A stretch of DNA of 64,000 bases from Chrysemys picta bellii (GCF_011386835.1 NC_088797.1:90592264-90656263), one strand, 5' to 3'. Counted from the first letter of the stretch, positions 19,848 through 32,995 are shown. Translations and numbers: made by a program. The notes: generated by a model not told the origin, from the letters alone.

Positions 19848-21050
19848 TAGTGTAGCCATGGGAGCATAGGTAGGGGCAACATGGCTTGGCAATGCAGAGT
19901 ACAAACCTGCCTGAAACTATGGGTACTTGCCACTGCAGCTACCTGTGCTACTGCGCTACACTGATAGTTATGCTTGCGCTAGTTAATGAGAACTGGGGCA
20001 AGAATGTGTATGTGAACATGGGAATTGCACTCCTAGATCATAGTGTAAAGCGCCTAGGAGTATCTCTCTGATATGCCTGAATCCTATCTGAAAGCTGTAT
20101 TTTAATAGTCTGATTGAATAAATGTTCAATTAATTCATTACTTTTTAAAGCTTTTTAGTTCCTTTATAAGAAACTTGAAAGGAATGAGCAGAAGGAGGTG
20201 CCATGTTAGAGAAGGACAGCTCAAAAAGTGAGAGTAGCACTCAGAAATATGACTATTTGTATGATTAAAGAACTCATTTAAAGCTGTTGGGGGTGGGGGG
20301 AGAAAGAGGGCAGTATTCCCCATTTTAAAACATCAAAGGTAAAGAAAGCAAAAGAGGATTATGAAGAAAAGCTGGAAGGGTGTAATAAACAGATTAGGAA
20401 AACACAAACTGACAATAAGAGAAGCATTGCCCTTGAAATATACAGAAATAATAAGATTATTTAAAATGATCAGCAAGTTAACACACCGACTGGCTGGGAG
20501 ATAGATGAGAGGAAAAAATGAGAGCTGAAAAATTAAAATGGGTTTCTCCTATTGCCTTTAATCTTTAACACTCCAAATGTATGAGTAACTAGTTGATACA
20601 TTTAAAATATGCTTTATTATTTCCTTATTAAAGTGAGGATTTCACTGTTATATAAATCCACAAAAATAAATAAAACAGCATAGGAACAGGTACTAGACAC
20701 TAAGAAAGCTATTCTCCTAATGCATGTAGGTCATGTCCATTGATCAGTTGGGTGCTGCCAAATGTGAGCCTATACAGGGTGAATAATTCACCTCATCAAG
20801 TGCTGTCCCATCTACCAGGTACAGGGCTTTGTTTTGAAGCACTGATGCTTCAAAGGAATGCACTCAGGTTCAACTGCAAAACAGAAGTATCAGTGCAACA
20901 CAGTAGAGAAGGAGTTGTTAACAAAAGCTAGACGCCTGGATGGAGAAGGGATTATATCCCTAAATTAGGAATTCTCCGCATGCTGATATTTAATGTGATG
21001 TGTGATCTGCACATTGGAAATCATTGTGAATTCATGGATATAGATGAATA
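19848..21050. other. unique DNA, no gene seen
   Basis: The first 200 bases may continue an older MITE. The rest is AT-rich with no recognisable signal. Confidence 0.45.
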
Positions 21051-21120
21051 AGCTTGTCTCCCTCACCAACAGAAGTTGGACCAATAAAAGATATTACTCA
21101 CCTGTCTTGTTGCTCTAATG
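21051..21120 (+). repeat. reptile interspersed repeat fragment
   Basis: ACCAACAGAAGTTGGACCAA followed by TAAAAGATATTACTCACC repeats the core of 16657-16795 in the same orientation. Confidence 0.55.
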
Positions 21121-21186
21121 TTCAAAGTGGGCAGGTGACAAAAACCCACCGCTAGCCATAAAAAAGCAACCTTAACAGAGTACTAG

Positions 21187-23515
21187 ATGTTGAGGGTAAA
21201 TCACAATAAGGTCATAAGAGCAACAAGAGGGAAATCAGTGGGGGACCTGTTCAACATCTTAGTTGTCTATACACAAATAGGAGACAGACAGAAAGACCTA
21301 GAAGCATTAGTACATAAACTAAATTATGACTTAATTGGCACCACAGTTGACTTGGTGGGACAAGCCTCATCAGTGGAATATTGGAATAGAGGGCTATAGC
21401 TTGTTCAGGAAGAACGGGCAGGGTAAAAAGGAGGGAGGAGGAAGGTTTGCATGATATATTAAAAATATATACACTTGTTCTGAGGTCCAGAAGGAGGAGA
21501 TAGGCAGACCAGTGGAAAGTCTCTGGTTATAGATAAAAGGGGTAAAAAAACAGAGTTGATGTCCTTGTGGGGGTCTACTATAGACCAAATCAGGATGAGG
21601 CATTTCTAGAGCAAATAACAAATATCCAAAACACAAGGCCTGGTAGTAATGGGGGACTTTAGCTATCCAGACATCTGTTGGAAAAGTAATACAGCAAAAT
21701 GTTGTTGTCCAATGAGGTTTTGGACTATATTTTTTTGGTTTTTCTTTTTTCTTTTTGTTTAAAAAGTGGAGGGAGGAATTGGTAGTGAATGTGAAAGCGG
21801 AAAGCACTTCAGATGAAAGGGATCATGAAATGATATATTTCATGTTTCTACAGAAAGAAATGAGTGAGCACAGCAGAATAAGGACAACGGACTTCAAAAA
21901 AAGAAAAGAAAAGACTTTAACAAGTTTAGAGAAGTTGTAGGTAAAGTCCAATATGAAGAAAATCTAAGGGAAAAAGGAATTCAGGAGAGCTGGCAGTTTC
22001 TCAAGGAGATAATATTAAAGGCACAACTGCAAACTATCCTGATGTGAAGGAAACTCTTTAATGACCTGACAATAAAAAAAAAATCCTACAAAAAGTAGAA
22101 ACATGGACAAATTTCTAAGAAAGAATACAAAGGAATAGCACAACCATATACGGACAAAATCAGAAAGCCTAAAGCACAAAATGAGATACACCTACCAAGG
22201 GACATAAAAGGCAATAAAAGAGGTTCTTTAAATACATTAGGAGCAAGAGAAAGGTTAAGAAAAGCATAAGCTCTCAGCTTATTGGGGAAGAAGAGCTAAT
22301 AACTGATGACATCAAGAAGGCCGAGGTACTTTATGAGTATTTTGCTTCAGTCTTCACTAAAAAAGATAAAATTGTGACCAGATAATTAACAAAATTAATA
22401 TTAACAAGGGAAAAGGAATATAAGCCAAAATAGGGAAAGAACCAGTTAAAGAATATTTAGATAAATCTGATGTAATCAAGTCAGCAGGGCCTGGTGAAAT
22501 TTATCTGACGGTACTTAGGGAACTCGCTGACCCAGTCCCTGAACCATTAGCAATTATCCTTGAGATCTCCTGAAGCACTGGTGAGGTCCCAGAGGACAGG
22601 AGAAGGGCAAACATAGTACTTTTTTTAAAGGGGGGAACAAAAAGGACCCAGGGAGTTAGACAAGTCAGCCTAATTTAGATATCTGGAAAGATACAGGAAC
22701 AAATTATTAAAAATCAGTATCTAAGCATCTAGAGAATAATCAGGTTATAAGGAATGGCCAGCATGGATTTGTCAATAACAAATCATGCAAAATGAACTTA
22801 AATTCCTTCTTTGACACAGTTACTGGCCCATTGGATAGGTGGGATGCATTAGATGTGGTATATCTTGATTTTAGTAAGGCTTTTTACAGCCCCACATGAC
22901 ACTTTTTCATACGAAAACTAGGGAAATGCTGTCTAGATTAAATTACTATAAGGTGGGTGCAAAACTGGTTGAAAGACTGTACTCAGAGAGTAGTTACCAA
23001 TAGTTTGCTGTCAGACTGGGAGAGTGTATCTAGTGAAATCCTTCAGGGGTGAGTCCTGGGTCCAATACTATTCAATATTTTCATTAATGACTTTGTTAGT
23101 GGAATGAAGGGTCATGCTTATAAATTTTGCAGATGACACCAGCCTGGGAGGGGTTGCAAGTACTTTGGAGGACAGCATTAGAATTCAAAATGACTTGACC
23201 AACTGGATAACTGGTATAAATTCCACAAGATAAAATTTAATGAAGATAGGTGGAAAGTACTTCACTTAGGAAGGAAAAAATCGAATGCACATGTAGGATA
23301 TAAGGAAAATCTTTCTAGCTATAAGGATAGTTAAACTCTTGAATAGGCTTTCAAGAGAGGTTGTGGAGTCCCCATCACTAGGTTTTAAAGAACAGGTTAC
23401 ACAAACACCTGTCAGAAATGGGTCTAGGTTTACTTGGTCTTGCCACATGGCAGGGAGCTGGGATGTAATGACTTCTCAAGGTCCCTTCCAGCCCTACGTT
23501 TTATGATTTCTATGT
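21187..23515 (+). pseudogene. long CR1 LINE ORF2 remnant
   Basis: Decayed coding text follows CR1 ORF2 in order. Endonuclease-like pieces come first (KDLEALVHKLNYDLIG near 21295, then VVMGDFSYPDICW near 21643). A linker follows (DDIKKAEVLYEYFASVFTKK near 22305, GPGEIYL near 22490). The reverse transcriptase has DVVYLDFSKAF near 22853 and FADDTSLGG near 23127. The 3' end TCTCAAGGTCCCTTCCAGCC lies near 23474. Stops and frameshifts are abundant. The endonuclease-to-RT order and length of about 2.3 kb show a much longer copy than usual. The segment after about 23280 is shortened, skipping several hundred bases present in 6190-6815. Confidence 0.85.
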
Positions 23516-23885
23516 GACAAGTATATGTGCCCTGTCCCTTTGTGAAACAGGAAAGTGTTAAACTCCTTCACTGAGCAGAAAGGAAGAAAGTAGCTCTGAA
23601 AGATTGGTTGAGCTGCAGACCAGGATAGAAGAGCTGGCAGCTGCAACTAGTTAGGCTGCTGGGAGGTGGAGATAACAACCGCACCTCCTATGTGGGGGAA
23701 GCCATAAAAAGAAGCAGAAGGATCTAGCAAGAGAAATGTTTTCCAGTCTCTTCTTATTGCAAGAGGTTACTTTTCCAGATCCTGGGTAAGGAAAGGGAGG
23801 GAAAAGGAAATTATTTCTTCTCATTATGAGGCAGGCGGGTAGAGTGGTGTCCAATAACTGTTGTTTGTTTTCCCTCTGCTGGATC
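23516..23885. other. unclassified moderate-GC DNA
   Basis: No gene is seen. The block continues in character after the hAT fragment that follows (24078-24300), so both may be one older repeat, but no ends were found. Confidence 0.3.
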
Positions 23886-24077
23886 CTGGGCTAAAAAAAG
23901 AGGGGGGGGGGGGAAGCTGCGATCGGCGGCTGCTCTACCGCTCTGCTTCATTCTTCGAGGGCAGTTTGGCAGCTGGTCCTTCCCTCCGAACTGCCGCCAA
24001 AGACCCGGACGTGCCACCCCCTTCCAAAGGCTGCCCCAAGCACCAGCTTGCTGCGCTGGTGGCTGGAGCCAGCCCTG
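23886..24077 (-). mobile_element. hAT MITE, damaged left end
   Basis: This is the reverse-oriented relative of 31016-31241: GCGATCGGCGGCTGCTCTAC, GCCGCCAAAGACCCGG and the end GGCTGGAGCCAGCCCTG at 24061-24077. The opposite end is degraded: expected inverse text is replaced by CTGGGCTAAAAAAAGAGG and a run of about twelve G. No target duplication is discernible. Confidence 0.65.
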
Positions 24078-26423
24078 CCTGTTTATTTGTTAGTGTTTGT
24101 ACTAAACAAAAGGAAGTCACTTTGCATTTGATTTGTTTATTTGGACTTGTGGCTAAGAGAAGCCATCCTGTAGCTATTTTATTTTCTCTGGCTGAAAGTG
24201 GAATGTTTTCTGTGCTAGGACCTTCCTTAAAGGGACAGCACACTAATGTATACTAAGTTTAATTATACTTCTTAAAAAAGGCCTTTAACCGCCCCCCCCC
24301 ACTCATTTTTGTGAGACTTTAACATAATGAAAGCTAGAAAAATCTAACACTCACTCACATGCTCTAACACACGCACACACATGCTAAATAAAAATGGTAA
24401 TACAAACAAGGCATGTTCTTCACTCCACTCAAACTCCCCATTCTATATAACACAATCTTTTATGTGCGAGGTGTCTTGTTTGCCAGCATAGTTAGCATCT
24501 AGCACACTTTAATGGCTGTATAAATGATATTTCTCCTAAAGATGGAAAAAGCAAATGGGACAGCGATAAGATCAGTTAAAAGATTAATTAGTGGTGCTAG
24601 GCTCCACCACAGTAATGGTGTGGTCATGCCCACACTCCTCCATATGCATTCATTAGCAGAGTTAGGTCAGCACAACATAATATGTGCTTTCTAAGGGTTT
24701 AATAAGTATCTGTAACTTTTGATCCTGTACCTAGAGATAACAGCCTGACTCTCTAATCATTAACACCTTTACATAGTGAAGGCAAAGTAGGTCTGAAATG
24801 CTACCTATCTGTCTCTTTCCCTCACACAGAGGCCATAGAGTGAGTGAGGGTGGGTGTTCTTCAGCAACTGTTTTGGATCTGGCTTAGGAGAAAAAGGAGC
24901 AAGAGCTAATTTTCTGAAAAGCATCTCCCACACCCACAAACTTGTTACCTATAATAAGCATGTGGGGCTGGTTGTCACAAAAGTGGTTGTCACAAAAATA
25001 TATATATATTTCCCTCGTCCCTTGGGAGGACTTCTTTACTCTGATGGGTTTCCCTGCTGGAGATGTCAGCAGGAATAATGCTTCTCATAGAAGTTCAACA
25101 GTTAACAGTGCATCAGCTGCCCAGTCTCCCAGGCTCTTCACCACCTACCTTGTTAGGAAGGACTTCTGTTTTTACAATACTTCCTGGACTTACCCTTCCT
25201 GGGCACTTTGTAATTATGCAGGCAGATCAAAAGGAGAGTCTCTCCCCTTCTCCCAAGATGGCAATAATATTACTGCCTGGGCACCATTCTGGCCATACTT
25301 CATGCCACAGAGGGGGAAAAGGCCTTTCATAGGAAATATAGGGGTTTTAGTGGATCTCACCACATTAGATAAAGTGATAGGATAAGATCTGACAAGCTTG
25401 TAAATGTTCCTTCAGTCTGTATTATGCCTGTGTTCTTATGAAATAGCTATTAGATCTGAAGTTGACATTTATTGAACAGAACTTTCTAGTAATTAGACAG
25501 CTCTGCTCTGGTTGTGCCCCAACATGCACATGAGTAGCTGCATTCCTTTTAGCAAATTACGGAAAATCCAACTTTCAATAATCATCAATTATACTGTACT
25601 CCTTGAACCATAATTAAATGACATTTCTGACTCATCAAATGAAGTAGTACAGACCATAGAAACAAAAGAGCAAAGAGAAAAAGTGTTCATAGAGAGTAGT
25701 GGTGGCATGACACTTTTTAAAATTTCATCTCTCAGGATATTTTATATGGCATTTCTGTATTGTTCTTTTTTCCCCCTTGCATGCTAAAACTGGCTGTCTA
25801 ATCCAAATTTGAAATCCCCATGTGTGCTCATTGATTTGAATTCTGTTCTGATTAACAGCCTGTGCAATCCTATTGACTTCAGACATCACCCTAACTGATT
25901 TGTCTTCTCCCTCCCATTAGCATGCTTGTTTTAGAAGGATCAAAAACTGGATTTTCATACCTGATGCAGTAATTATTTTTGTTAAACCATCTAGACGTTA
26001 AACAAATCCCGCTTTAAAGTCATTATTACTCTACAGCCACCTGGGGCTTGTATCTGTCTGGGAAAAGCCACTGATTTTTTAAAATCCTACCCTGTTTCCA
26101 GACTCGTGATGTTTGGGAAGAGTTTCCTTTATCTCATCACCAGACCAACATTTTCACTTGTGGAGTTTTTAATATTTATTCAATTATTTCTATAAGAAAT
26201 TCCATATCTAGGAGATTGAATGGCCTAGGTGATTGACAATGTAATACAGAGCCTTGCATTTCCATGTTACTCTTCTAAATCCAGCAAGTAAAAAGCCAAT
26301 ACCATCTAATGACATTTGCTCAATGGCATTTGTGAAATGAGTTGTTGGTCTCAGTCCAGTTCCTAGTGGACTGGTGTCCAAATCATAAAAACAGCCAAAG
26401 TAATTGGCAAACTCCAGTGAGAC
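24078..26423. other. unique DNA, no supported gene
   Basis: Two overlapping frames at 24942-25385 (147 codons) and 25063-25332 have no recognisable domain and no convincing splice sites, and I treat them as chance. A C run lies near 24291-24300. Confidence 0.45.
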
Positions 26424-26426
26424 TGA

Positions 26427-26716
26427 GGGCAGGTCTACACTACTGCTTAAGTCGATGCAACTTACGTTGCTCAGGGATTTGAAAAAGCCACCCCCTTGAG
26501 TGAGGCAAATTACAGCAACCTAAGCGCTGCATTGGCTATTTTGTCAGGAGACGCTCTCCCATTGACATAGCTTCTGCCTCTCACGGAGGTGGAATAATGA
26601 TGCTGATGGGAGAGTGCTTTCCCGTCGGCATAGCATGTCTTCACCAGCTGTGCTACAGTAGTGCAGCTGCATCGGTGCAGTTGCACCAATGTAGCACTTT
26701 TAATATAGACTAGCCC
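26427..26716. mobile_element. Harbinger-like MITE
   Basis: The 290-bp element begins GGGCAGGTCTACACTACTGC and ends with the imperfect inverse TATAGACTAGCCC. TGA flanks both sides (26424-26426 and 26717-26719), as for the 1050-1335 element. The interior CATTGACATAGCTTCTGCCT and GTCGGCATAGCATGTC recall a turtle MITE family. Non-coding. Confidence 0.7.
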
Positions 26717-26719
26717 TGA

Positions 26720-28340
26720 GTGAGCATGGGGACCTAGAGATGGTCCTTAAAAGACAGTGTCAGGAAGCTTGCTCTGCTACTGCCTGTGCTGTACAGTGTC
26801 TATTCTGTGAATAAGAGAGGACTATAAAATCCAGGGATTTAAACATAAATGGTTTAAAGGAGATTAATGACCCCAGGGGAATTGGTTGTGAACCACACCT
26901 TTGATAGGGAAACCCTTTACCACCATCCCATATAGCCTGCAGCTTAAGAGTTGCCAGAGTGCTTCTATTCTACAGAGCAACCCTTAGGCAGCCTCACAAA
27001 GCTACCATGCTGGTCTTTCTACAGCCCCACATATGAGCTATGCCATCTCTGTACACATTTTGAGAGGCAAAGCACAGAATTTTGCACCAGGACTCTACAT
27101 TCATTCATCATTCTCAAACTGTTTTAAGATAAAACAATAGTCCCTGTTTGACTAGAGATAAACTAGGTTGCTAATAATAGGTTTGCAAAGTCTAGATTGG
27201 GCACTGGTGTAACTGCAGGATGTGCTAAATAGTGTTTGTCTGTTCTCCTTCCTGGTTGCCATACATATCCTTTAGGGATGTGTAAGGGGGATTGCAGGGT
27301 AGAAGTATTTTATGACCAAGGCAGGCACACTGGTCTCTCTAAGGGGCAAATCCCTCTTGGTTAATGCAACCTTTGACCTGATCTCAGGTGATCAAGTGAA
27401 TAATTATTTGTATGCTAGAAAAGTTAAAATGCTTATTAAATTAGTAAAAATGAAACTAAAGCTATAATGCAAGTAGGAATAAGCAAAGAAATTTAAAGAT
27501 TTCTTTAGAATGGGCTTTGCAGTGAGGCTGAACCATACTATTTTAGGCTTGAGGCCTAGTGGTAGTATTAGTATAAGGCCACATTCGGTCTAATAAAAGT
27601 GAGCATAAGTAACCAACCTTGGAACAGAAGGGATGTGTGTATAAATATATATATATGTGATAGACTGTCTATAACACAAAGGCTTTATTTAGCCAGACTT
27701 CCTTGACCTCATTGTATAAAGAATCATCTATCTCCGCAAATTGTCAAAACCACAGCAATGGATAGCAGGAGTGGAAAGTATAGACAAGAGGTCAAGACTT
27801 AATCAAATATGGTCCTGGAAATAGATGGGTGTAAGGAATAAGTGCATAAAAAAGAATCAAACCCAACCCTCAGCAGAACCTTGGGATGGCAGGCTGGTGC
27901 CAACTTTAATGCCTATCTCACCGTAAGGGGAACCCGCAGTTACATGAGCATATGTGATGTGGATTCTGCTGTTGTTGTTTATCTTGTTTTCTAGTTCTGT
28001 GATTTTTCTCATATTATTCATGGTATTAATAAAACTCAGGAAGTCTCTATGTGTCTGACCAATCATCTTCTTTATAGTATCCACCAAAGAACAAATATAT
28101 TATTAGTGACTAGTGCATTTTGCACCCCAAATTTAATTGTAGGTCTATGCCATTGATGGAGTCACTCAACTTTAAGAAGAATTTGGGCTGAGTGTTTTCC
28201 CCTGTGGCAGCAGACAGAAAGCAACCCAGAAAATATGGTTTTCTGCTTAAGCAAGTTCTATAAATTTGCTGTATAATTAGCGACATTACTCATGTGTAGG
28301 CCACCTTTACTAGAGGGGCCTCTGAACTTTATTAGGAGTG
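26720..28340. other. unique DNA, no gene seen
   Basis: Contains an AT dinucleotide stretch near 27640-27660. Nothing else recognised. Confidence 0.5.
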
Positions 28341-28900
28341 TTCCAGTTGGGAAGATCCTGTGTGCTGCAATCTAGCCCTAGAGACTACAACTCCCATGAT
28401 ATCTTTGGGAAAGAGTGAAACACTTCCTCTTCCAGGGAGAGCAGGCAATGGACTCCATTTTGGAGAGAGGAGCAAGATCGCTGATGTGGAGCTCTGTTCA
28501 TACCCAAAGATGCTGCTGAGGCTTTGATCCAGTAGGGAGCTTCGGAGGTGGTTGTGGCTTCACTGGAGCCAGGGCAGAGACTATTGCTCTGCCTGGAACT
28601 GACTGAGGTGGGCCTGCAGTGAAGAAACTGCGAGTAACCCTAGCTCTGGTTTGAGAAAGTACTTGCAAGGGAAGGGGCACAGCAGAGAGACTGAGTCTGA
28701 GGAGAGGCAGAGTGAGCTTCCAATCAAACCAGGACCCAGAGCTGCTAGCATTTGGAGGGGCCAACTCCAATCATCAGAGGGGTTGTGCAGCTTGTTGCCT
28801 TGGTGGGACTGATACACAGAACCAACAGAGCGCTGTCTCCAGCTGCAGATCTTGAAGCACGCCTACACAAGCAAGTGCCTAGGACTCTGAAATCCAGTGG
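28341..28900 (+). promoter_or_regulatory. promoter- or LTR-like GC-richer segment
   Basis: ACTACAACTCCCATGAT at 28384-28400 matches the ACTACAAYTCCC motif bound by ZNF143 in many vertebrate promoters. It is followed by a moderately GC-rich 400-bp stretch with GACTCCATTTTGGAGAG near 28450. There is no TATA box and no downstream exon I can support. It may be a solo LTR, since such elements often carry this motif. Confidence 0.3.
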
Positions 28901-29035
28901 GGTAAATGGTGGCAGTGTAAATGCTACTTAGATAAGTTTAATTTATCACTGTATACTATACTCATTAATTGATTTTATTCAACTGCCCCTTGTGGATTAA
29001 AATTAGTAGTGATATTTAATCTTAGTCTGTTATTA

Positions 29036-29260
29036 GGGTGACCCCAGAGTCTGCACACCCAGCTGGAGCCCTCACCACCTCCTGCACCCCAACTCCCTGC
29101 TACAGTTCGGAGCCCCCTCCTGCACCCTGAACCCCACATTTCTGGCCCCACCCAGAGCCTGCACCCCCCCTCGCACACCAGCCCCCTGCCCTAGCCCAGT
29201 GAAAGTGAGTGGGGGTGGGGGAGAGCGAGCCACCGAGGGAGGAGGAATGTAGGTGTGTTC
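29036..29260. repeat. C-rich repeat, transposon interior
   Basis: Repeated phrases of CTCCTGCACCCC type on the left and GTGAGTGGGGGTGGGGGAG on the right recall the C-rich interior of chelonian hAT elements like 51342-52166. No ends are visible. It also produces spurious frames on both strands. Confidence 0.5.
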
Positions 29261-30799
29261 CCAAGGCACACCATTGACTGTGTATAGGGGCCAGCCAGGT
29301 GGAGGCATCACCAATTTTAAATTTCTTTAGGAGTAAAGGGACTGAAGTAGAGAGGTGGATGGAGGATTCCCACCTATCCAAAATCACCACTGGGATACTC
29401 AGGGTCTCTTTTAATGTCAACAATATCAGGTGCCCAGTGAGTGTTGCCTGCTCCCGAGTAAGCCAGGGAGGAGAGGGGGGCATACACATGTGTTTTGTTC
29501 TTTTCTTACAGGAAGACAAATTATCTACCTGTATTATAAGGGATTCTCTCATAACTCACCTTAGATTAGAAAGGCATTACTTTGCCTTCTAGTTTTCTAA
29601 CTGTTCTTTGTCCTGTTCCCCACTCACGTTACTACCCACAGTCATTAGTTTCTATAGCTGTCCTTAGACTAACAACCATACTTGCTCCCTCACTCCCCTC
29701 ACAATCTGCTTATTCTTCTGTGGCAATACATTTTCCAACAGCTTGTCAAACCTGCATTACGAGCTGAGTGACCATGAGATCTAGAAAGTGCTTCATGTGA
29801 CCAATTCCCCAGATTTGTGAGTCTTGGAGCTGATCCATCAGAGTCACTACCTATAGTAAGATAAAGCGCTTTGTGAAAAGATCTGAGCTGGGATTACTCC
29901 AGCTCTACAATGTTCATTAAATATCATTGTAAATAGATGTGGCTAAGATTGTTTCAAAGGTGAGTATGAAAAGAGAGAATCATTTTTATGTCCAGGGATA
30001 TTCTTAAAACCATTTTGCCTTCCATAATTCATAACATTACTTTGTATTTTTCATCTTCTGATGTTTACTATTATAATTTAATTGAAACTAACTAGGTCAA
30101 CTCATGAGCTTTATTTTCAGTGAAGTTAGAAGATGAGTTTTGCAACCATCACAGGTGTTTTCATCTTAACACCACTAACGTCATATAACTGACAATCTTA
30201 AACTATCAACTTTTCCCTTTCTTCCTGGTCCATAATGAGCTCTGCCATGTAGACCCTTGGACTGTGGAGCTCTTATTTTAAGAATCTCTCTCTGGATGTT
30301 TCATTACATAATTGAGATAGGAACTGATTTATTCAGTGCACTCAGTGCTCAAAAAGCATAAAATCTGAGTTTGTAAAATTGCCAGTTTTAGCAATAGGAA
30401 AGAATGTGAGATTTACCATTTTACTAATTGCTGGCTTTAGGGTTGCACTGCTTTTCCTTGAAACATACTACACTGTTTGTTTTTGCTGAGATAAAATAGC
30501 AATTATTAGATTATATTCTGCTGTAGTTCCATGTAAGACAGCATAGTAACAACAGGGACAAATATGGCTCAGTATGATACAGAAGGGTAATAGCATTCAC
30601 CAACAACACTTCTATTCTAATGCAAATTCTAAGCCATAAAAATGTCTGTCATATCCTCTTATTATTAAGTTCAAAATTATTCCCTTTTACATTTGTGATG
30701 CTTATTTGAATTATGCACACATTTACCTTCAGCCTTGCTTTCTCCATTCATGTCCCTATTGCAGACTTCCCCAGAACTATAACAACATTTTCATCTACT
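29261..30799. other. unique DNA, no gene seen
   Basis: AT-rich, nothing recognised. Confidence 0.5.
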
Positions 30800-30922
30800 T
30801 TATTATCTGTATTGCAATAGTGCCATAGAAGCCCCAGGCCTGGGCCAAGGGGTCCATTGTGCTAGAAGCTGTACAAACACACTACAAAAAGACAGCCTCT
30901 GCCCCCAAAAGCTTTACACTCT
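30800..30922 (-). repeat. ancient amniote repeat, reverse copy
   Basis: TTATCTGTATTGCAATAGTGCC and CATTGTGCTAGAAGCTGTAC are the inverse of the copy at 43781-43910, which ends in an AAT-rich tail. I recall it as an old SINE or LINE tail in reptiles, but the class is uncertain. Confidence 0.5.
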
Positions 30923-31015
30923 GTCCTTGTCACATTGACATATTTTGTCACTGCTTATGTTTTGTATTATGTTTTGTTTCCACTGTGTATATGAGCAGTT
31001 TATATAGCGTAGCGC

Positions 31016-31241
31016 CAGGGCTGGCTCCAGGCACCAGCACAGTAAGCTAGTGCTTGGGGCGGCACATCCAGGTCTTCGGCGGCAATTCGGTGGCGGGTCC
31101 CTCAGTCCCTTGGAGGGAAGGACCGGCCGCCGAATTGCCGCTGAAGAATGAAGCAGCGCGGTAGAGCAGCTGCCGAAGTGCCGCCGATCGCGGCTCCCCC
31201 CCCCGCCACTTGGGGCGGCAAAAAAGCTGGAGCCAGCCCTG
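31016..31241. mobile_element. hAT MITE with near-perfect duplication
   Basis: The terminal inverted repeats are CAGGGCTGGCTCCAG and the inverse CTGGAGCCAGCCCTG (15 bp, perfect). Flanks CGTAGCGC (31008-31015) and TGTAGCGC (31242-31249) are an 8-bp duplication with one difference. The interior is GC-rich with GGGGCGGC near both ends and a palindrome around 31080-31140. It is the most intact member of a family also at 19619 and 23886. Confidence 0.85.
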
Positions 31242-31249
31242 TGTAGCGC

Positions 31250-32995
31250 TCCCTTATGGTTGTCAAGCATTTATGTTAGTGTTACAGTAAAGCCTAAAGG
31301 CTCCAGCTGAGATTGTGGCTGTCTGTACTCATAAAAGATAGTTCATGTCCCAGAGAGTTCATTATATCATCTGTAAAATATCTGGGCCTATTCATTCCTC
31401 TCCTCTGCAGCATGGAAAGAGAGCAACAGAAAAGGAAAAGGGTGAAGTGGAACCAGTGAAGCATGCTTCTCCTTTCCCACTTCTTACATCAGGTCTATTG
31501 ACACAATTATTGTATCACATTCCTAGTATGATATATTTACCACTTTTTGCTAGAAGTTCAGGTTACTTTGCCTTGCCTCCCAAGATCAGATCATCATCAT
31601 CATCATCATCATATACCTTACAAGTAAGAGAACTGTGTGACTACATTAGTCATGCCATAATTCCTGATTTGTGGTGTTTGTAGCTTTAGAAGGAGTCCCT
31701 ATTCCAGTTTGCACCTCCCATAGACTCTTAAACAGTCCTGTGTCCCAGCTGCCATATCTTTCTCCTGCTAAGAGTAAAAGGTTCCAAAGCCTTGATCCTA
31801 TTTCATGGGGCAGCACCTGCTTTGTTCATTTGCATAAGGAAGTATTTTGGCTCCTTATCACTGGTACATGTGTGCATATGCACATGAAAGGTTTTGTTTC
31901 ACTCTTGTACTTTTTCATGGCTAATTTTTTTTATGCACAAGAAGAAAAATACAATTGACATTATGTCAGAGAGAATAGTCCATATTCACATTTTGAGTGT
32001 GACAGCTCTTCTATTGAAACTCAAATTAGATTGCTCTTCTGATTATTTTCAATGAAGACAAAATGTAAAGCAATTTTGCTGGGTAAAATGGAGTGCACTT
32101 TTTGAAAAGGTCAGATTAACTTTATTTTACTATTTGGAACAACTGGAAATACTTTATATTCCAATCACACCAAAATGTTATTCATACAACCTTTCTAAAG
32201 TGAATAACTCAAACTGATTGTTTTTCAAAGGCTGTATAATAATTATGTGTAGGGAGTCCTGCAGTATAGTGGGAAGACATTGTGCTGCTGTGAAAAAGAT
32301 CCAAGTTCATATCTTGAATGCTGCAATGGCAGTAAACACAAGCCTTCAAGAAGGGGATAACTTGTATTCTTCTGATCTACCAATGGTCACTATAGACAGA
32401 CTCTGGAGGCTGTTTTCTGTCGTGACATAGGATGGAGCCTGCCAGTGTGAGGCCTTTCAGAGTGTCTAAAAGGTGGGGGGAGATGTTTCTGATTTGATAC
32501 CTTTGCCCAACCATAAAAATATTGTATGTGGACTATTGGCTCAATTGATCTATTGGACACATCAGTCTATCTCCTGACAGCATACAAGTCTGACAGTTTA
32601 ATGCTGATGGAAGTCCCTCATCAATGAGGGGATGACATCTGTGTTGCATATCTTCATGTCCACCATGATTTTTTGGCACTTACTGAATAAATAATTTTAT
32701 GAGCAGCTCATTACTCGTGAAATAAGAAAGGAGATGAATATGTGTACCATAGTGATGTTGGAGAGTTTATATTCCACTTGCTTGCACTATGCTTATCATT
32801 AACCAATGCTAACACAACTGAATATTGCTAGAAGTATTATGCTCCCCAAACTAAGAAAGGAAAAGAAGGGTGGGGGGGGAGAAAACTATTGTGTTTTGAA
32901 TAAAGTACAGATATTCTGTATAAATTTCTGTATTTATTAAACACAACTTTAATATTTATCAGGGATTGTTTTGTAGGTAATATACATTCTTGAGA
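31250..32995. other. unique DNA, no gene seen
   Basis: Contains the (ATC)n tract at 31591-31612. A short tRNA-SINE-like phrase may lie near 32250 but is too weak to call. Confidence 0.45.
31591..31612. repeat. (TCA)n microsatellite
   Basis: Seven trinucleotide units. Confidence 0.9.

Noticed and set aside
24942..25385. 147-codon plus-strand frame
   Set aside because: No domain, splice sites or promoter; amino-acid composition looks like translated noncoding DNA.
28498..28817. 90- and 78-codon minus-strand frames
   Set aside because: They overlap each other and lie in a GC-richer block more easily explained as a promoter or LTR.
29072..29552. 150-codon minus-strand frame
   Set aside because: It crosses the boundary of a C-rich repeat and unique sequence, with no protein similarity that I recognise.
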